A stretch of 63,996 nucleotides of DNA, from positions 1 through 63,996 of IMG/VR virus record IMGVR_UViG_3300008216_002988, one strand, 5' to 3'. This document shows positions 16,618 through 26,078 of this stretch, one piece after another. The DNA comes from a virus. A program made the translations under genes and the position numbers. Below the pieces are notes generated by a model. The model did no database searches, had not been told where the DNA came from, and saw nothing but the letters and a program-made list of their open reading frames with translations. Each line of letters starts with the position of its first letter. Within the stretch, counting starts at the first letter, position 1.

Positions 16618-17843
16618 TGGGCGAGATAGAGCGTTTTGTAAGACTCTGGCCAAAAAACACAAACACTGGAGCAGAAAAAAACGCCATCAACACAAGGCAG
16701 CACGATGTTGCCAGAGCCGCAAGAAATCTTCTTAGTGAAGCCTCAACGTTAAATATCACCAAGGGTGTTGTATTACATGAGGCGCTAGTACTGAAGGTTA
16801 AAGAGTATTCTCCACTTCGCGGCTCAGCACTAGATCCCGATATGGGATTTTTTGAAAATGTGCCACCAAACATAGAACTAAAATGTTTGGTTTTAACCGA
16901 CCTACAGGCAGAAGCCGTCGAATTACCAAAGAACATTCCAGCTGCAGAGAATTCAGCTGATGATTACTTGATCGAAAATTCTTTTCCATCTTTTATCGGC
17001 CGAGCTTTCGGAGAGCATGCCGTCGAGGTCGGCGATATTGTCATAGTTCAGGTAAGGAACCCGAACTCCAAAGACGGATATTACATTAAAAAAACAGGCA
17101 ACAGATATACACCAGATACTGGAGGCCAACATACTAGCCCAGAAGAAGTACACAGGAATTTAACTGCAGGGCCCGGGACCATGGGCAATCTTCTCGGCGC
17201 CGCCCCCCCTGTCGGTCGCCCCGATACCGTTTTAGTCTTTGGCGATAGCCAAATACAGGGCGCTATCGGCCGAAGCTTAGAAAAACAGCTGCCAGAGCAT
17301 GGCTGGACTATAGTCGGTGGCGGGCGCCTAGGGAAGACCGGCTCTCGACCCTCTTTCTGGGTTAAAAACGACGGCCTAAGCGCAGATCTTAGACAGAGAC
17401 TACAAGCTCGCCCGGCGATAATAGTAATCAATCTTGGGGGCAACGGGCTTAGTGGCACTGAGAGTCTATTAAGCTTAATTGCCGAATTGTCCCCCTTATC
17501 GAAAGTTATTTGGCTTGGCCCCCCTCCTGCAGTAAAACCAACCCAAGAACCTTCAATCCATCAGCTAGTTTACGCGACACCGTGTCCGGATGAAACAGAT
17601 GAGCAACGTTGCAATCGCTATTATCTTAAATACGCTGAAAAGAGAGAGGACTTGTCGATGAAACTCTTCGACAAGATCAGCTCCCGCGAATCCCAGCAGA
17701 ATGTAATATCAATTAATGCCATCGCTGCATTCGCGCAATTAGGAATGGCTTCTTCTCCAGATGGTGTACATGTTGTTAATCCATGGGCAACTCGATATAT
17801 TGAGAAGATAATAGAAATGCACATTGGCCCAGCGCCGGTTTAA
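16617..17843 (+). CDS. Baseplate hub-like protein with SGNH/GDSL hydrolase domain
   Basis: Start chosen at ATG 16617, which overlaps the previous TGA; 408 residues. The first 165 or so match the start of the next gene product (EIERF, LDPDMGFFEN, FPSFIGR and GYY..TG are shared), and probably form an OB-like hub domain. After a Gly/Pro linker comes an SGNH hydrolase: block I FGDSQ with Ser211, block III GGNG with Asn276 and block V DGVH with Asp382 and His385. SGNH enzymes deacetylate or hydrolyse esters on sugars. On a tail tip it could strip acetyl groups from peptidoglycan or surface glycan. Confidence 0.78.
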   Translation: MGEIERFVRLWPKNTNTGAEKNAINTRQHDVARAARNLLSEASTLNITKGVVLHEALVLKVKEYSPLRGSALDPDMGFFENVPPNIELKCLVLTDLQAEAVELPKNIPAAENSADDYLIENSFPSFIGRAFGEHAVEVGDIVIVQVRNPNSKDGYYIKKTGNRYTPDTGGQHTSPEEVHRNLTAGPGTMGNLLGAAPPVGRPDTVLVFGDSQIQGAIGRSLEKQLPEHGWTIVGGGRLGKTGSRPSFWVKNDGLSADLRQRLQARPAIIVINLGGNGLSGTESLLSLIAELSPLSKVIWLGPPPAVKPTQEPSIHQLVYATPCPDETDEQRCNRYYLKYAEKREDLSMKLFDKISSRESQQNVISINAIAAFAQLGMASSPDGVHVVNPWATRYIEKIIEMHIGPAPV

Positions 17844-17860
17844 TGAATGCATAAAATATA

Positions 17861-17875
17861 AAATATAGCTAATTA
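17861..17875 (+). promoter_or_regulatory. Divergent copy of a recurring upstream motif
   Basis: The 47-base gap between the two hub paralogues is very AT-rich and contains AAATATAGCTAATTA, a variant of the AAATACTAATTA motif seen upstream of 46760 and 63289, with three extra bases. Its start is about 30 bases before the ATG at 17891, the same distance as at the other sites. It could be a late promoter for the lysozyme-like hub gene. Weak because the match is imperfect and the gap is AT-rich. Confidence 0.3.
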
Positions 17876-17890
17876 TTAACAGGACTTATA

Positions 17891-19213
17891 ATGACAAACG
17901 AAATTGAAAGATTTTATAGAACTTATAAAAAGAATGTTTCTACCGGGAACACTCTGCCTGCTATTGATCAAAGACAGACTCGCGCCACTAGGCACCTTCG
18001 GGAATTAATAGAGAAACGATCTTCGCTCGATATAACAGAAGGCATACACGAGTATGACGCTTGGGTATTGAGAGTCGACCCGTGGTCACCTGACCCTGGA
18101 ACGTCCCTAGACCCTGATATGGGGTTTTTTGAGAACGACGCAACTAACTTTAAAATTTACTGCGCGATACTAGACTCCCCAATAACTGATTGTTATGACC
18201 TGCCCGCCGCCGCCGAGCTTGGCTCTCCACCCGGTACCCCCGGCGGCATGAAAATAGAGAGCTTTCCTGAGTTTATCGGCCGAGTTTTTAATGGCACCGA
18301 AGGCTGGCCCGAGATCGGAGACGTTGTAAGGGTTACATTCAATGGCCAGGGTTTCACTCGGGGGTACTACCTAGGAAGAACTGGCGCCAAATACCTTCCG
18401 GGTGAAGGCGGTTCAATTTCGCCACCTCCGTCCGGACCTTTTGGTGCCCTTGGTTCGCAGGCGGGCATGATTGGCGGAGGTTCTTGTGTCGAAGGTACCG
18501 GCGCCGCCGGTTCTGTGCGCTTCACTTACAATGAGCTTAAGATCCTGCGTCCGCCCTTGCAAGAGCTTTTAGAATATATCGCCGCGCACGAATCTAGGGG
18601 TAACTATAACGCCGTTAATCGCGGCGTCGGCGGAGACACCAGGGGCGGCTCAAAACCTTTAATTGGCAAAGAACTGACTGAATTGACAATTGGAGAATTA
18701 TTAAGTTATATGAAGGGCGGCTCGCGCGCCGCAGAGACTGGTGTCGGCGGAAAGACTGAAAAGCACCCCAATGGGACAGTCGGTTTCCTAGCAACAGGAA
18801 AATATCAAATGATCCCAGTAACGCTTCGAAGTTCAATATCTAGTGCAGGCGTGAGCGAGGGTGAACTCTATAATGTAGAAACTCAGGAGACTTTAGGTGT
18901 TTATTTATTATTAAAGAAACGGCCAAAATTGGGTAAATACCTCCTAGGCATCAGCAATGATGAGTGCGGCGCCGCCCAATCGGCAGCATTAGAATGGGCA
19001 TCTCTACCGCTACAGTATGCTCGTTCGAACGGCTGTCAACGAGGCTATAGCGCATATTGTGTAGGTGGAGCAAATGCAACAGGGAAATTATCCCGCAGCC
19101 CCGAGGAAGTGATTTCAGTACTTCGTTCCGCTCGATCCAAGGTATTACAAAATTCTAGTTCAAGACAATTAATAGCTAGCAAGGGCTATGAGATACAGGA
19201 GGCGGTTGTATAA
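17891..19213 (+). CDS. Baseplate hub/tail lysozyme-like protein (gp5-like role)
   Basis: A 440-residue paralogue of the preceding protein over its first 175 residues, with the same LDPDMGFFEN and FPEFIGR motifs. After a Gly/Pro-rich linker, residues about 220-440 look like a lysozyme-superfamily domain. Glu234 in AAHESRGNYNAVN fits the catalytic acid, and ATGKYQMIPVTL resembles the GRYQI..T segment of phage muramidases and transglycosylases. T4 gp5 also joins an OB domain to a lysozyme, so this is the best candidate for the tail lysozyme that opens peptidoglycan during infection. The exact bond cut cannot be told. Confidence 0.78.
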   Translation: MTNEIERFYRTYKKNVSTGNTLPAIDQRQTRATRHLRELIEKRSSLDITEGIHEYDAWVLRVDPWSPDPGTSLDPDMGFFENDATNFKIYCAILDSPITDCYDLPAAAELGSPPGTPGGMKIESFPEFIGRVFNGTEGWPEIGDVVRVTFNGQGFTRGYYLGRTGAKYLPGEGGSISPPPSGPFGALGSQAGMIGGGSCVEGTGAAGSVRFTYNELKILRPPLQELLEYIAAHESRGNYNAVNRGVGGDTRGGSKPLIGKELTELTIGELLSYMKGGSRAAETGVGGKTEKHPNGTVGFLATGKYQMIPVTLRSSISSAGVSEGELYNVETQETLGVYLLLKKRPKLGKYLLGISNDECGAAQSAALEWASLPLQYARSNGCQRGYSAYCVGGANATGKLSRSPEEVISVLRSARSKVLQNSSSRQLIASKGYEIQEAVV

Positions 19214-19216
19214 ATC

Positions 19217-20197
19217 ATGGGCGAAGAGAGCAAATACACAAAGCCGCGTACAATAAAGCCGGCTAAAGACTTATCCGGGCTATCCCCGGGCGCCATAGCT
19301 GCAACTGAAGCAATGCGCAACGCCCGACTAGCCCACATGAATTCTGGTATTGGCGGCGGCCGGCAGACTGAAGCTATCCCTGAATTCAACAATACTCCAT
19401 CTGAGCACATAATCTCTGCCAGAGATTTAGGACGAAACGCCTCGATAGTATTAGGTTTCGACCGACAAACTACGAAAACCACCGGCTACGGGGGCCGCGG
19501 CCACACTCAAGCAGCTGCAATCGATATTGTCGTCGGCCGCGGCGGAGCGTACGCCACTCAAGTAGACGAACTGGGTAAAAAGGTTAAAGCGAATGTAGGC
19601 TTCGAAGTTGATTCGGCGAGGATATACATAAGTCAAAAATCAGATATTGATGATTATTTTCGTATCAATGAGGGATCCGTAGGTAGCCCAAAGGGCAGAT
19701 CTGCAATTGCTATGAAAGCCGATAGCGTAAGGTTAGTGGCTAGAAAGGGTATTAAACTAGTAACAGGAACGGACACAAGGGATTCAATGGGTTTCAGACA
19801 AATGGAATTTCAAGGGATCGATTTGATGGCTGGCAATCCAGAAGATGAGACAGCCATGCAGCCACTAGTACGAGGCGATAACTTACAAGAAGCCTTAGAT
19901 TCCCTGTGCGATCAGATAGTTAAACTAAGAGGTATCGTGCACGGATTTATAATGTCACAAAGAGAATTCAATGGGCAGATTTTATCGCATACTCACAATT
20001 CTCCATTTTTTGGCATTCCGACCGGGCCTTCTTTTGTTTTGATGCCGGGTGGTGTCAAGACAATCATACAGCAGGTTGCAACCACGGAGAAGGATATGAA
20101 TTTACACGTTACGACTTTGGAAGCATGGAGAACCATGTACTTGAATCCAGTCAAAATGGACACCTACATTAACAGCAACTACAACAGGACCAATTAA
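19217..20197 (+). CDS. Putative tail spike/baseplate hub component
   Basis: A 326-residue protein. The middle has beta-rich repeats such as ADSVRLVARKGIKLVTG, like the intertwined beta-helix of gp5/VgrG-type spikes. Near the end lies a helix followed by LSHTHNSPFFGIPTGPS, similar to the H-T-H…PTGP segment found late in many phage spike and baseplate assembly proteins. Together with its position just after the hub enzymes, this suggests a central spike or hub subunit. AGGAGG lies some 15 bases upstream of the ATG. The role is inferred. Confidence 0.6.
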   Translation: MGEESKYTKPRTIKPAKDLSGLSPGAIAATEAMRNARLAHMNSGIGGGRQTEAIPEFNNTPSEHIISARDLGRNASIVLGFDRQTTKTTGYGGRGHTQAAAIDIVVGRGGAYATQVDELGKKVKANVGFEVDSARIYISQKSDIDDYFRINEGSVGSPKGRSAIAMKADSVRLVARKGIKLVTGTDTRDSMGFRQMEFQGIDLMAGNPEDETAMQPLVRGDNLQEALDSLCDQIVKLRGIVHGFIMSQREFNGQILSHTHNSPFFGIPTGPSFVLMPGGVKTIIQQVATTEKDMNLHVTTLEAWRTMYLNPVKMDTYINSNYNRTN

Positions 20198-20206
20198 AAG
20201 AAGCTC

Positions 20207-23200
20207 ATGACAAAAAGAATGCCAAACAGTAGATGGAGCCTAAAAGAGCTTAATAAACCGTACGAAGAAGACGGTTTGTATAAAATTGTTGTACGTTCTG
20301 ATAACAGAACAAAAGACGGTATGTTGGTCGATTATGCGTCCACCGAGGTTCTTTTAAAAGCAATTGAACTCGCATATGATTACTATGGGAAATTAGATAT
20401 AGGCCCGCGGGCAATATCTCCAATAATAACAACGGAGTCTGCAATTGCGGGACAGTTTTCCCCTCGTCTTACTGTACAGGACTTTTTTGTAGACGGCCGC
20501 CCCAACTCGGCTGCAAAATTGTTGGTTACTTTCGACAAAGGTGCCATGGACGCATATCCGGAGATCCAACCCGCTATATTACCGACAGATGTGCAGCGAC
20601 ATATCTCGACCCTTTCTTTAGGGCAGAACATAAAGAAGCTTAAAGGACTTTTTACTGATTATCACAATACTGCAAAGTTCTTTGATGGGAAGATTAGCCC
20701 TCACGTTAATTTTCTAAAAGAACATCAAAGGCTTGAACTGTGGTACGAAGCTCTAACCGATATGGTAGAGATGAACGGCTATAAAATAAGAGAAGATGAA
20801 GATGACACGATCATATTAACGCTAAGCTCTAATTATGAGCTGGTTTATGCAGAGATGCTGCAGTCCGGAATCGACAGGCCACTGACAAGGGGATTTAAAT
20901 ACTTTAAATCGAAGACTGTTTTAGGAAACCCAAGGACAAACGCCTTAGCGCTAAATGTAAAAGAGATGATGTCAATCCGTAAGAGGCCCCCTTCTTGGAG
21001 CCAGTTCTTACAAGACTATATAATCTCTGGCAAAGAAGACGCAACAATCAAGATTATGCACTCTGGGCGCCCCAGGACTGACAAGATGTCAGAAATTCTA
21101 GCAGATATAGCTAAGAACGAAAACAAACTATTCCAGTCTGCGAAAGCTTCAGAAGAAGAGAAAGCCCGAATCCGCGAAGACATTGCCACTGGAAAGATAA
21201 TGTTTAACGAAGCGGCAAGCGAAAAAGAAGAGAATATTCAACAAAGCTTAAGCGCCCTAGCTGAGAAGATGAGGAAAGTAAACAGCGCGAAAAAACTGGT
21301 TAGCGAGGTCATAATGAAATATGGCATCGACAACTTGATTAGTGCCGGCCTTGAGTGTTTGATGCTTAGAACTGGGATTGATATTCCAGATCTTCCAGAT
21401 ATTCCCGGTATATCTCCGTTCGAAAAACCAACTCCGCCCAAAGAGTTTAAACTTCCAAAATTTCCAACTGAACTACCAACATTCGATCCTACAGTACTCA
21501 TGGCCCGCGGCATAAAGGAGGCTCTTAAAGGCGCCCTCGATGGAGCGATCAAAGCCATGATAAGTGCTGTCGCCGATATCATCACCGATCTATGTGCTGA
21601 CACAAACTACGGAGAGACAGAGCCGATATCTCTTGCCGTAGCTGGAAATTTAAGCCCCATCGAAACAGGTAAAGGCCCGGGCGCCCTGGACTCCTGCTAT
21701 CAAAACTATTCCTTGACGACTGGCGAAGGGACCGTACTCATAGATGCAGTCTCAGATGTCCTATCTCCAATTGAAGTGTGTGATCTGTTGAATATGAGTC
21801 CGTCTTCTAGCGTTCTAGAGACGATAACGGATATTGTTGAGCAACAGAATCTAAAAATGAATTTCATGACAGATGAGGATATTATCGATTTCTTCGGCTG
21901 CTTGGGAGATTTGATTGATCCAAGCTATTGCGATGCAATATATAATCCTCCAATTTTGCCATCTGACGTAGATCCATGCTTGTTCGAAGATCAGCTCGTA
22001 GATGCATTGAATGACACTGACTTATTTAATGATCTAAACGATCTGCTGGACTTAATAAATAACAATGAACAAATATTGGATCCGATTGACATATGCGCCA
22101 CAGGAATAGTTCCACCATTTAGTGGCATGCCCACTCTCGTTCATTCGCTGGGTTCTGCCCTCGATGCATCCCTCATGCCCGCGCAGACTTCATTCATTAA
22201 CGATGTTAGTGGCATAAAGAGTTTATATCTCATAGTTGATCCAAAACAGCCAAATGCAGAATTAATAGAAGAACTTATCGCCGCGGAAGCAATAAAGGAA
22301 CAAGACGACGAAGACGAACGCGAACGCAGAATGGGACATCTAAACAACTTTTTAGCAATAGATGCCTTCGCCGGCCAAGAAGATATAGCAAACGTCACTA
22401 GGCTTATCGAAGCCGGCAACGCGGCCATAATGGCCAGCGCGCAATACAGCGTTGTATCTGATTTCAAGAGGAAATTAGAAAGGATTGAAACAGATATTAT
22501 AACTCCATTTGACGCTTCTGTTTTAAATATAGAAGATTGGACTTTCTCCGTGAATTCTGGATCAAAGAAGATCCACTATGGCGCCCCCGATATGCTTCTT
22601 TTGGAAGACACTATAGACTCAGAGAATTCTCTGCCTGTCAATGCTAGTGCTCTAGACTTCAGCACACAAGCTTCGCCATCTGTGCTTAAGCAGCGCGACG
22701 CTACGTCTAGAGACTTCTCTAATATCATCCACGATGCAATTGCCACCCTCGCTTCGGCGCCGGCTAATAACGCCGATGTCACGGCTGATTTGTCAAATAA
22801 ACAATACTTTAACTTAGTTTTGTCAATGTTGAGGTCTGCAGCCCATGGCATAACAAAATCTCCCTTGTTTGAGTCGGACAACTTCAGAAAGTTCGCACTG
22901 GTCCCAGTTCCGTGTCAAGATGGAACAGAGCTAAACTCCGGAGATCTTCTAGATTTGGAGAACATAAAAAACAGCGCTCTACAAGATTTCTTTCAAGGCA
23001 CTTGTTTAGATGGTGAATTTGAAGTTGGCCCGGTCGAAGATGCAATGCTTTTTGCAACTACAAACGTGTACATCCAAGTTTATGTTATAGAACAGTTAAT
23101 AAAGAACCTGTTCTTATTTAATGTTTATGGAACGGCCGAAATCTTATCTGATCCAATGTTGGTCCAACAGATGGTTCGCGATATCAAAAGTGGGTTCTCT

Positions 23201-25630
23201 ATGGAAGCAGAGAGAATATCCCCGGAAGACCCAGAATCTGTTCAACCATCTTTGCATACCACAATCGAAGAATTGAGCATAATATACGTCAGAAAATTGA
23301 TTGCTGCTCCAATTGAAGGTCAGATTCCGGATCTAATAAATGAGGGTGAGTTCATACAAATGGCCCCCGAAAATGTTACTGCAGACTTCGCCTTAGAGTA
23401 CATTGTACAAAAGAGATTAATCGACGCATCGGAGACTATAGGAACGATATTATCATCGGGCGCCGTTGGTAGTTTCGGTGCTCAATACTTAGCTTATGGC
23501 ATACCAACATGTGATCTGTGGATGCCCGCCACGGAGCCAACAGAGGATCATCCCACCTTGCGCACCACCTCAGGGGGCCAAAACACTGAAGGATTGACTT
23601 ACAAATTTTTGAAGCACGATCCGGTTAACTCCATGGATCCAGAGCAGGCCCCCGACATCTATACAAATATCGGCTTTGACGGTGACATTGCCGACTATAT
23701 ATCGGACAAGGGAGCCCTCGCCAACGAGAGGTATGTTACATTCGATTTCGACAGTGCCGCTTTTGACGCTCTAAGTCCATTCGAACAACTCCTAACCGAG
23801 ACTTTAATTAGCGTGAATATTCCTGCAGAACATATCAAGCAGACTGGGAATATAAAAAGATATACTACCTCTTTTGATGAGTTTACGAACCTACTCAGAA
23901 TGGCGAACTATTTCCACGCAGGGCCCGGCCAAGGTCTAACCGTCAATGATATGTTCGAAAATTTACCTCCAATTACTTTAAAGGCCCCGAACGCTAATGG
24001 CATTTCTACCAAACAAATTAGATTAACACAAGATAACTACGAACAGCTCAGGTTTATGTCAAACCTTATCTCTGATCGATATGACGGCGGAGCCCGCGTC
24101 GGCGGCCTTCGGGTATTAGATCCCGACGAAATCCAATATCAGGCCTTCGATATGGCTGAAGAATTGGGCATACCTGAATCATTCTGGAGTACTCCTCGCA
24201 TCGACTGGGTGGCGCCAAAACTCATCGACTGGCCATGGTGGGGTTCAGACAACCCCGGTCCGGCCCATGACTGGCCTGCCTCATGGAGTAATTATAATTT
24301 AGAAAATGGCGAAGGGGACAACGAAGCCCCGCAAAGAATATATCTAACACCACCGATTGACAGCGCGTATGAATACCCCAGCGGATGGCCAATCTATCCG
24401 AGTAAATTTGTTTATAAATCAGGAGTGAACGATCCAGCCGAAATAGATCCTGACGCTTCACAGCCCGCCGGTTTAAACTCATTTTGGCGGTCTGTTGAAG
24501 ACTTCCCAGATTTCTTAAGGCACATCACGATGTCTCAAATAGAAGATATACTGACCGCCGGCGGAGCTGCTTCGACTACTAATATACTTACTGTAGGTGA
24601 GCCACCGCCTGTGCCATTAGCTTTACTCTCTATCTTTGAGAACATAAAAATTGGTACAAGGTTGGTGTACTACACGGGATATCGAACTTTCGATGATCTA
24701 TATAATAGCGGCTATTTCAATCTATACGCAGCTGCAACTCCAGAAGAGCAGGAAACTAAATGGATCGAAGATAGAATAGGGCTGCCCATCAAAGGCCGCG
24801 GCCCAAACTACGTATTCCCAATTGATCTAGGTGTAAAATCTGAAATTGGGATCCTGTCAAATCTGACATCCACTGTTTCAAGCCCCGGGTCATTCATTCA
24901 CACATCTTTTGAGAATTTGAAAAAAGACTTGTACGAGGGCATGACCGCGACAACTGCGTACAGAAACTTATTCGTTTTACCCGGACTTGAACGCGAAAAT
25001 GCGATCTTACCTGCAAAACAAGTGATTGCTTTTCTGGCCCTGCTGGGTCAGGCCGTCAACAGCGACAAAGCTACTGAAATTAATAAGATTTTTGATGATA
25101 CGAAACTTAGTTTAAGGTTCGTATTAAGGGCTCTGCTAGCCGGAAATGACTTCGCATATGAGGATCCGGAAAACAGGACATCTGCACAGGCAGCTCGCGA
25201 TGCTGTGTTGAACATTACTGGCGCCGGCGCCGCGCCATTCGCACAGATGGGGGCATCTTTTATTATTAAAATGCTGATTGAGGCTCCGAAAATGATCCTC
25301 AAGGGTCTAGCGGAATTGGTAGATCCGCACGTTGTTATAGGAAACATGATAAAGAATATATCAGGCACCGCGTTGACACAAATACCATCTAGCTTACCGT
25401 TCGAAGAATTGTTAGATTTGATACAAGGTCAGATTGACCGACAGGCAGAATCTGACCTTATACCCCCGCCCCTGGTGCCCCAAGTTAGAAAGACTGGAAT
25501 AGATCTTGTTGGCAAACTTCCATTGCTATTTTTGATACCGCCGACGCCGCTTGGGCTAGCATATATTCTATTGAACATGAATCTGGAAGACTTAATACCT
25601 CTACCTGATTGCGAAACCGAGGAAGAATAG
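20207..25630 (+). CDS. Very large structural protein (1807 aa), function unknown
   Basis: An 1807-residue protein without a recognised family. The N-terminal part (1-330) is mixed and globular. Residues about 300-390 are charged and helical (probable coiled coil), followed by a Pro/Phe-rich linker near 391-430 and a helical region with several cysteines. The far C-terminus has two hydrophobic, Pro-rich stretches (VGKLPLLFLIPPTPLGLAYI) before an acidic end. Position between the hub genes and the gp25 gene suggests a baseplate or tail protein. A tape measure is possible by length, but its Pro/Cys content and lack of long uniform helix argue against it. Confidence 0.65.
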   Translation: MTKRMPNSRWSLKELNKPYEEDGLYKIVVRSDNRTKDGMLVDYASTEVLLKAIELAYDYYGKLDIGPRAISPIITTESAIAGQFSPRLTVQDFFVDGRPNSAAKLLVTFDKGAMDAYPEIQPAILPTDVQRHISTLSLGQNIKKLKGLFTDYHNTAKFFDGKISPHVNFLKEHQRLELWYEALTDMVEMNGYKIREDEDDTIILTLSSNYELVYAEMLQSGIDRPLTRGFKYFKSKTVLGNPRTNALALNVKEMMSIRKRPPSWSQFLQDYIISGKEDATIKIMHSGRPRTDKMSEILADIAKNENKLFQSAKASEEEKARIREDIATGKIMFNEAASEKEENIQQSLSALAEKMRKVNSAKKLVSEVIMKYGIDNLISAGLECLMLRTGIDIPDLPDIPGISPFEKPTPPKEFKLPKFPTELPTFDPTVLMARGIKEALKGALDGAIKAMISAVADIITDLCADTNYGETEPISLAVAGNLSPIETGKGPGALDSCYQNYSLTTGEGTVLIDAVSDVLSPIEVCDLLNMSPSSSVLETITDIVEQQNLKMNFMTDEDIIDFFGCLGDLIDPSYCDAIYNPPILPSDVDPCLFEDQLVDALNDTDLFNDLNDLLDLINNNEQILDPIDICATGIVPPFSGMPTLVHSLGSALDASLMPAQTSFINDVSGIKSLYLIVDPKQPNAELIEELIAAEAIKEQDDEDERERRMGHLNNFLAIDAFAGQEDIANVTRLIEAGNAAIMASAQYSVVSDFKRKLERIETDIITPFDASVLNIEDWTFSVNSGSKKIHYGAPDMLLLEDTIDSENSLPVNASALDFSTQASPSVLKQRDATSRDFSNIIHDAIATLASAPANNADVTADLSNKQYFNLVLSMLRSAAHGITKSPLFESDNFRKFALVPVPCQDGTELNSGDLLDLENIKNSALQDFFQGTCLDGEFEVGPVEDAMLFATTNVYIQVYVIEQLIKNLFLFNVYGTAEILSDPMLVQQMVRDIKSGFSMEAERISPEDPESVQPSLHTTIEELSIIYVRKLIAAPIEGQIPDLINEGEFIQMAPENVTADFALEYIVQKRLIDASETIGTILSSGAVGSFGAQYLAYGIPTCDLWMPATEPTEDHPTLRTTSGGQNTEGLTYKFLKHDPVNSMDPEQAPDIYTNIGFDGDIADYISDKGALANERYVTFDFDSAAFDALSPFEQLLTETLISVNIPAEHIKQTGNIKRYTTSFDEFTNLLRMANYFHAGPGQGLTVNDMFENLPPITLKAPNANGISTKQIRLTQDNYEQLRFMSNLISDRYDGGARVGGLRVLDPDEIQYQAFDMAEELGIPESFWSTPRIDWVAPKLIDWPWWGSDNPGPAHDWPASWSNYNLENGEGDNEAPQRIYLTPPIDSAYEYPSGWPIYPSKFVYKSGVNDPAEIDPDASQPAGLNSFWRSVEDFPDFLRHITMSQIEDILTAGGAASTTNILTVGEPPPVPLALLSIFENIKIGTRLVYYTGYRTFDDLYNSGYFNLYAAATPEEQETKWIEDRIGLPIKGRGPNYVFPIDLGVKSEIGILSNLTSTVSSPGSFIHTSFENLKKDLYEGMTATTAYRNLFVLPGLERENAILPAKQVIAFLALLGQAVNSDKATEINKIFDDTKLSLRFVLRALLAGNDFAYEDPENRTSAQAARDAVLNITGAGAAPFAQMGASFIIKMLIEAPKMILKGLAELVDPHVVIGNMIKNISGTALTQIPSSLPFEELLDLIQGQIDRQAESDLIPPPLVPQVRKTGIDLVGKLPLLFLIPPTPLGLAYILLNMNLEDLIPLPDCETEEE

Positions 25631-25671
25631 GAGAATATTTAAACCTTCAACTAAATATAACAGATAAAGAT

Positions 25672-26067
25672 ATGAGCGGACTGTCACCAAAATTTCCATT
25701 AAGTCTTGACACTGGGGATATTAATTATAAACTTAATAAAACCTACAAGGAGCTTATTGCGCAAAATTTAAAAAATTTGTTGCTAACATCTCCTGGCGAA
25801 CGCGTCATGGAACCACGATTTGGCGCCGGCCTCCGGAGGTATTTTTTTGAACCAATGCTTCCGGAAACCTTCATGGAAATAAAAGAAAGTATTTTCGAAC
25901 AAGTGCAGGTGTATATGCCGTTTATAGAAATAATAGAGGTTGGCTTCCATGAATCTGACGATATATCGGTGAATCCAAACTTCCTCTCAGTGACTCTCAA
26001 ATATGCAATAACTCCACTGCAAGAGACGGATGTTATTGTTTTAGAAAACAGCTTTAGTGAATTTTAG
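25672..26067 (+). CDS. 25: Baseplate wedge protein, T4 gp25-like
   Basis: I choose ATG 25672 because it gives 131 residues, matching T4 gp25 (132); the longer frame from 25609 only adds residues inside the previous gene. The core segment LLLTSPGERVMEPRFGAGL is the hallmark of the gp25/GPW family, and LKYAITPLQETDVIVL gives the last strands. gp25 is a central part of the baseplate wedge and contacts gp6 and the sheath initiator. The gp6-like gene follows 11 bases later, as expected. A CTAAATATAA stretch at 25651-25660 precedes the start. Confidence 0.88.
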   Translation: MSGLSPKFPLSLDTGDINYKLNKTYKELIAQNLKNLLLTSPGERVMEPRFGAGLRRYFFEPMLPETFMEIKESIFEQVQVYMPFIEIIEVGFHESDDISVNPNFLSVTLKYAITPLQETDVIVLENSFSEF

Positions 26068-26078
26068 GAATATATTAC

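Noticed and set aside
20207-25630. Tape measure protein
   Set aside because: Length would fit, but the protein has many Pro and Cys residues, mixed folds and lies between hub and wedge genes, without the long uniform helix expected.
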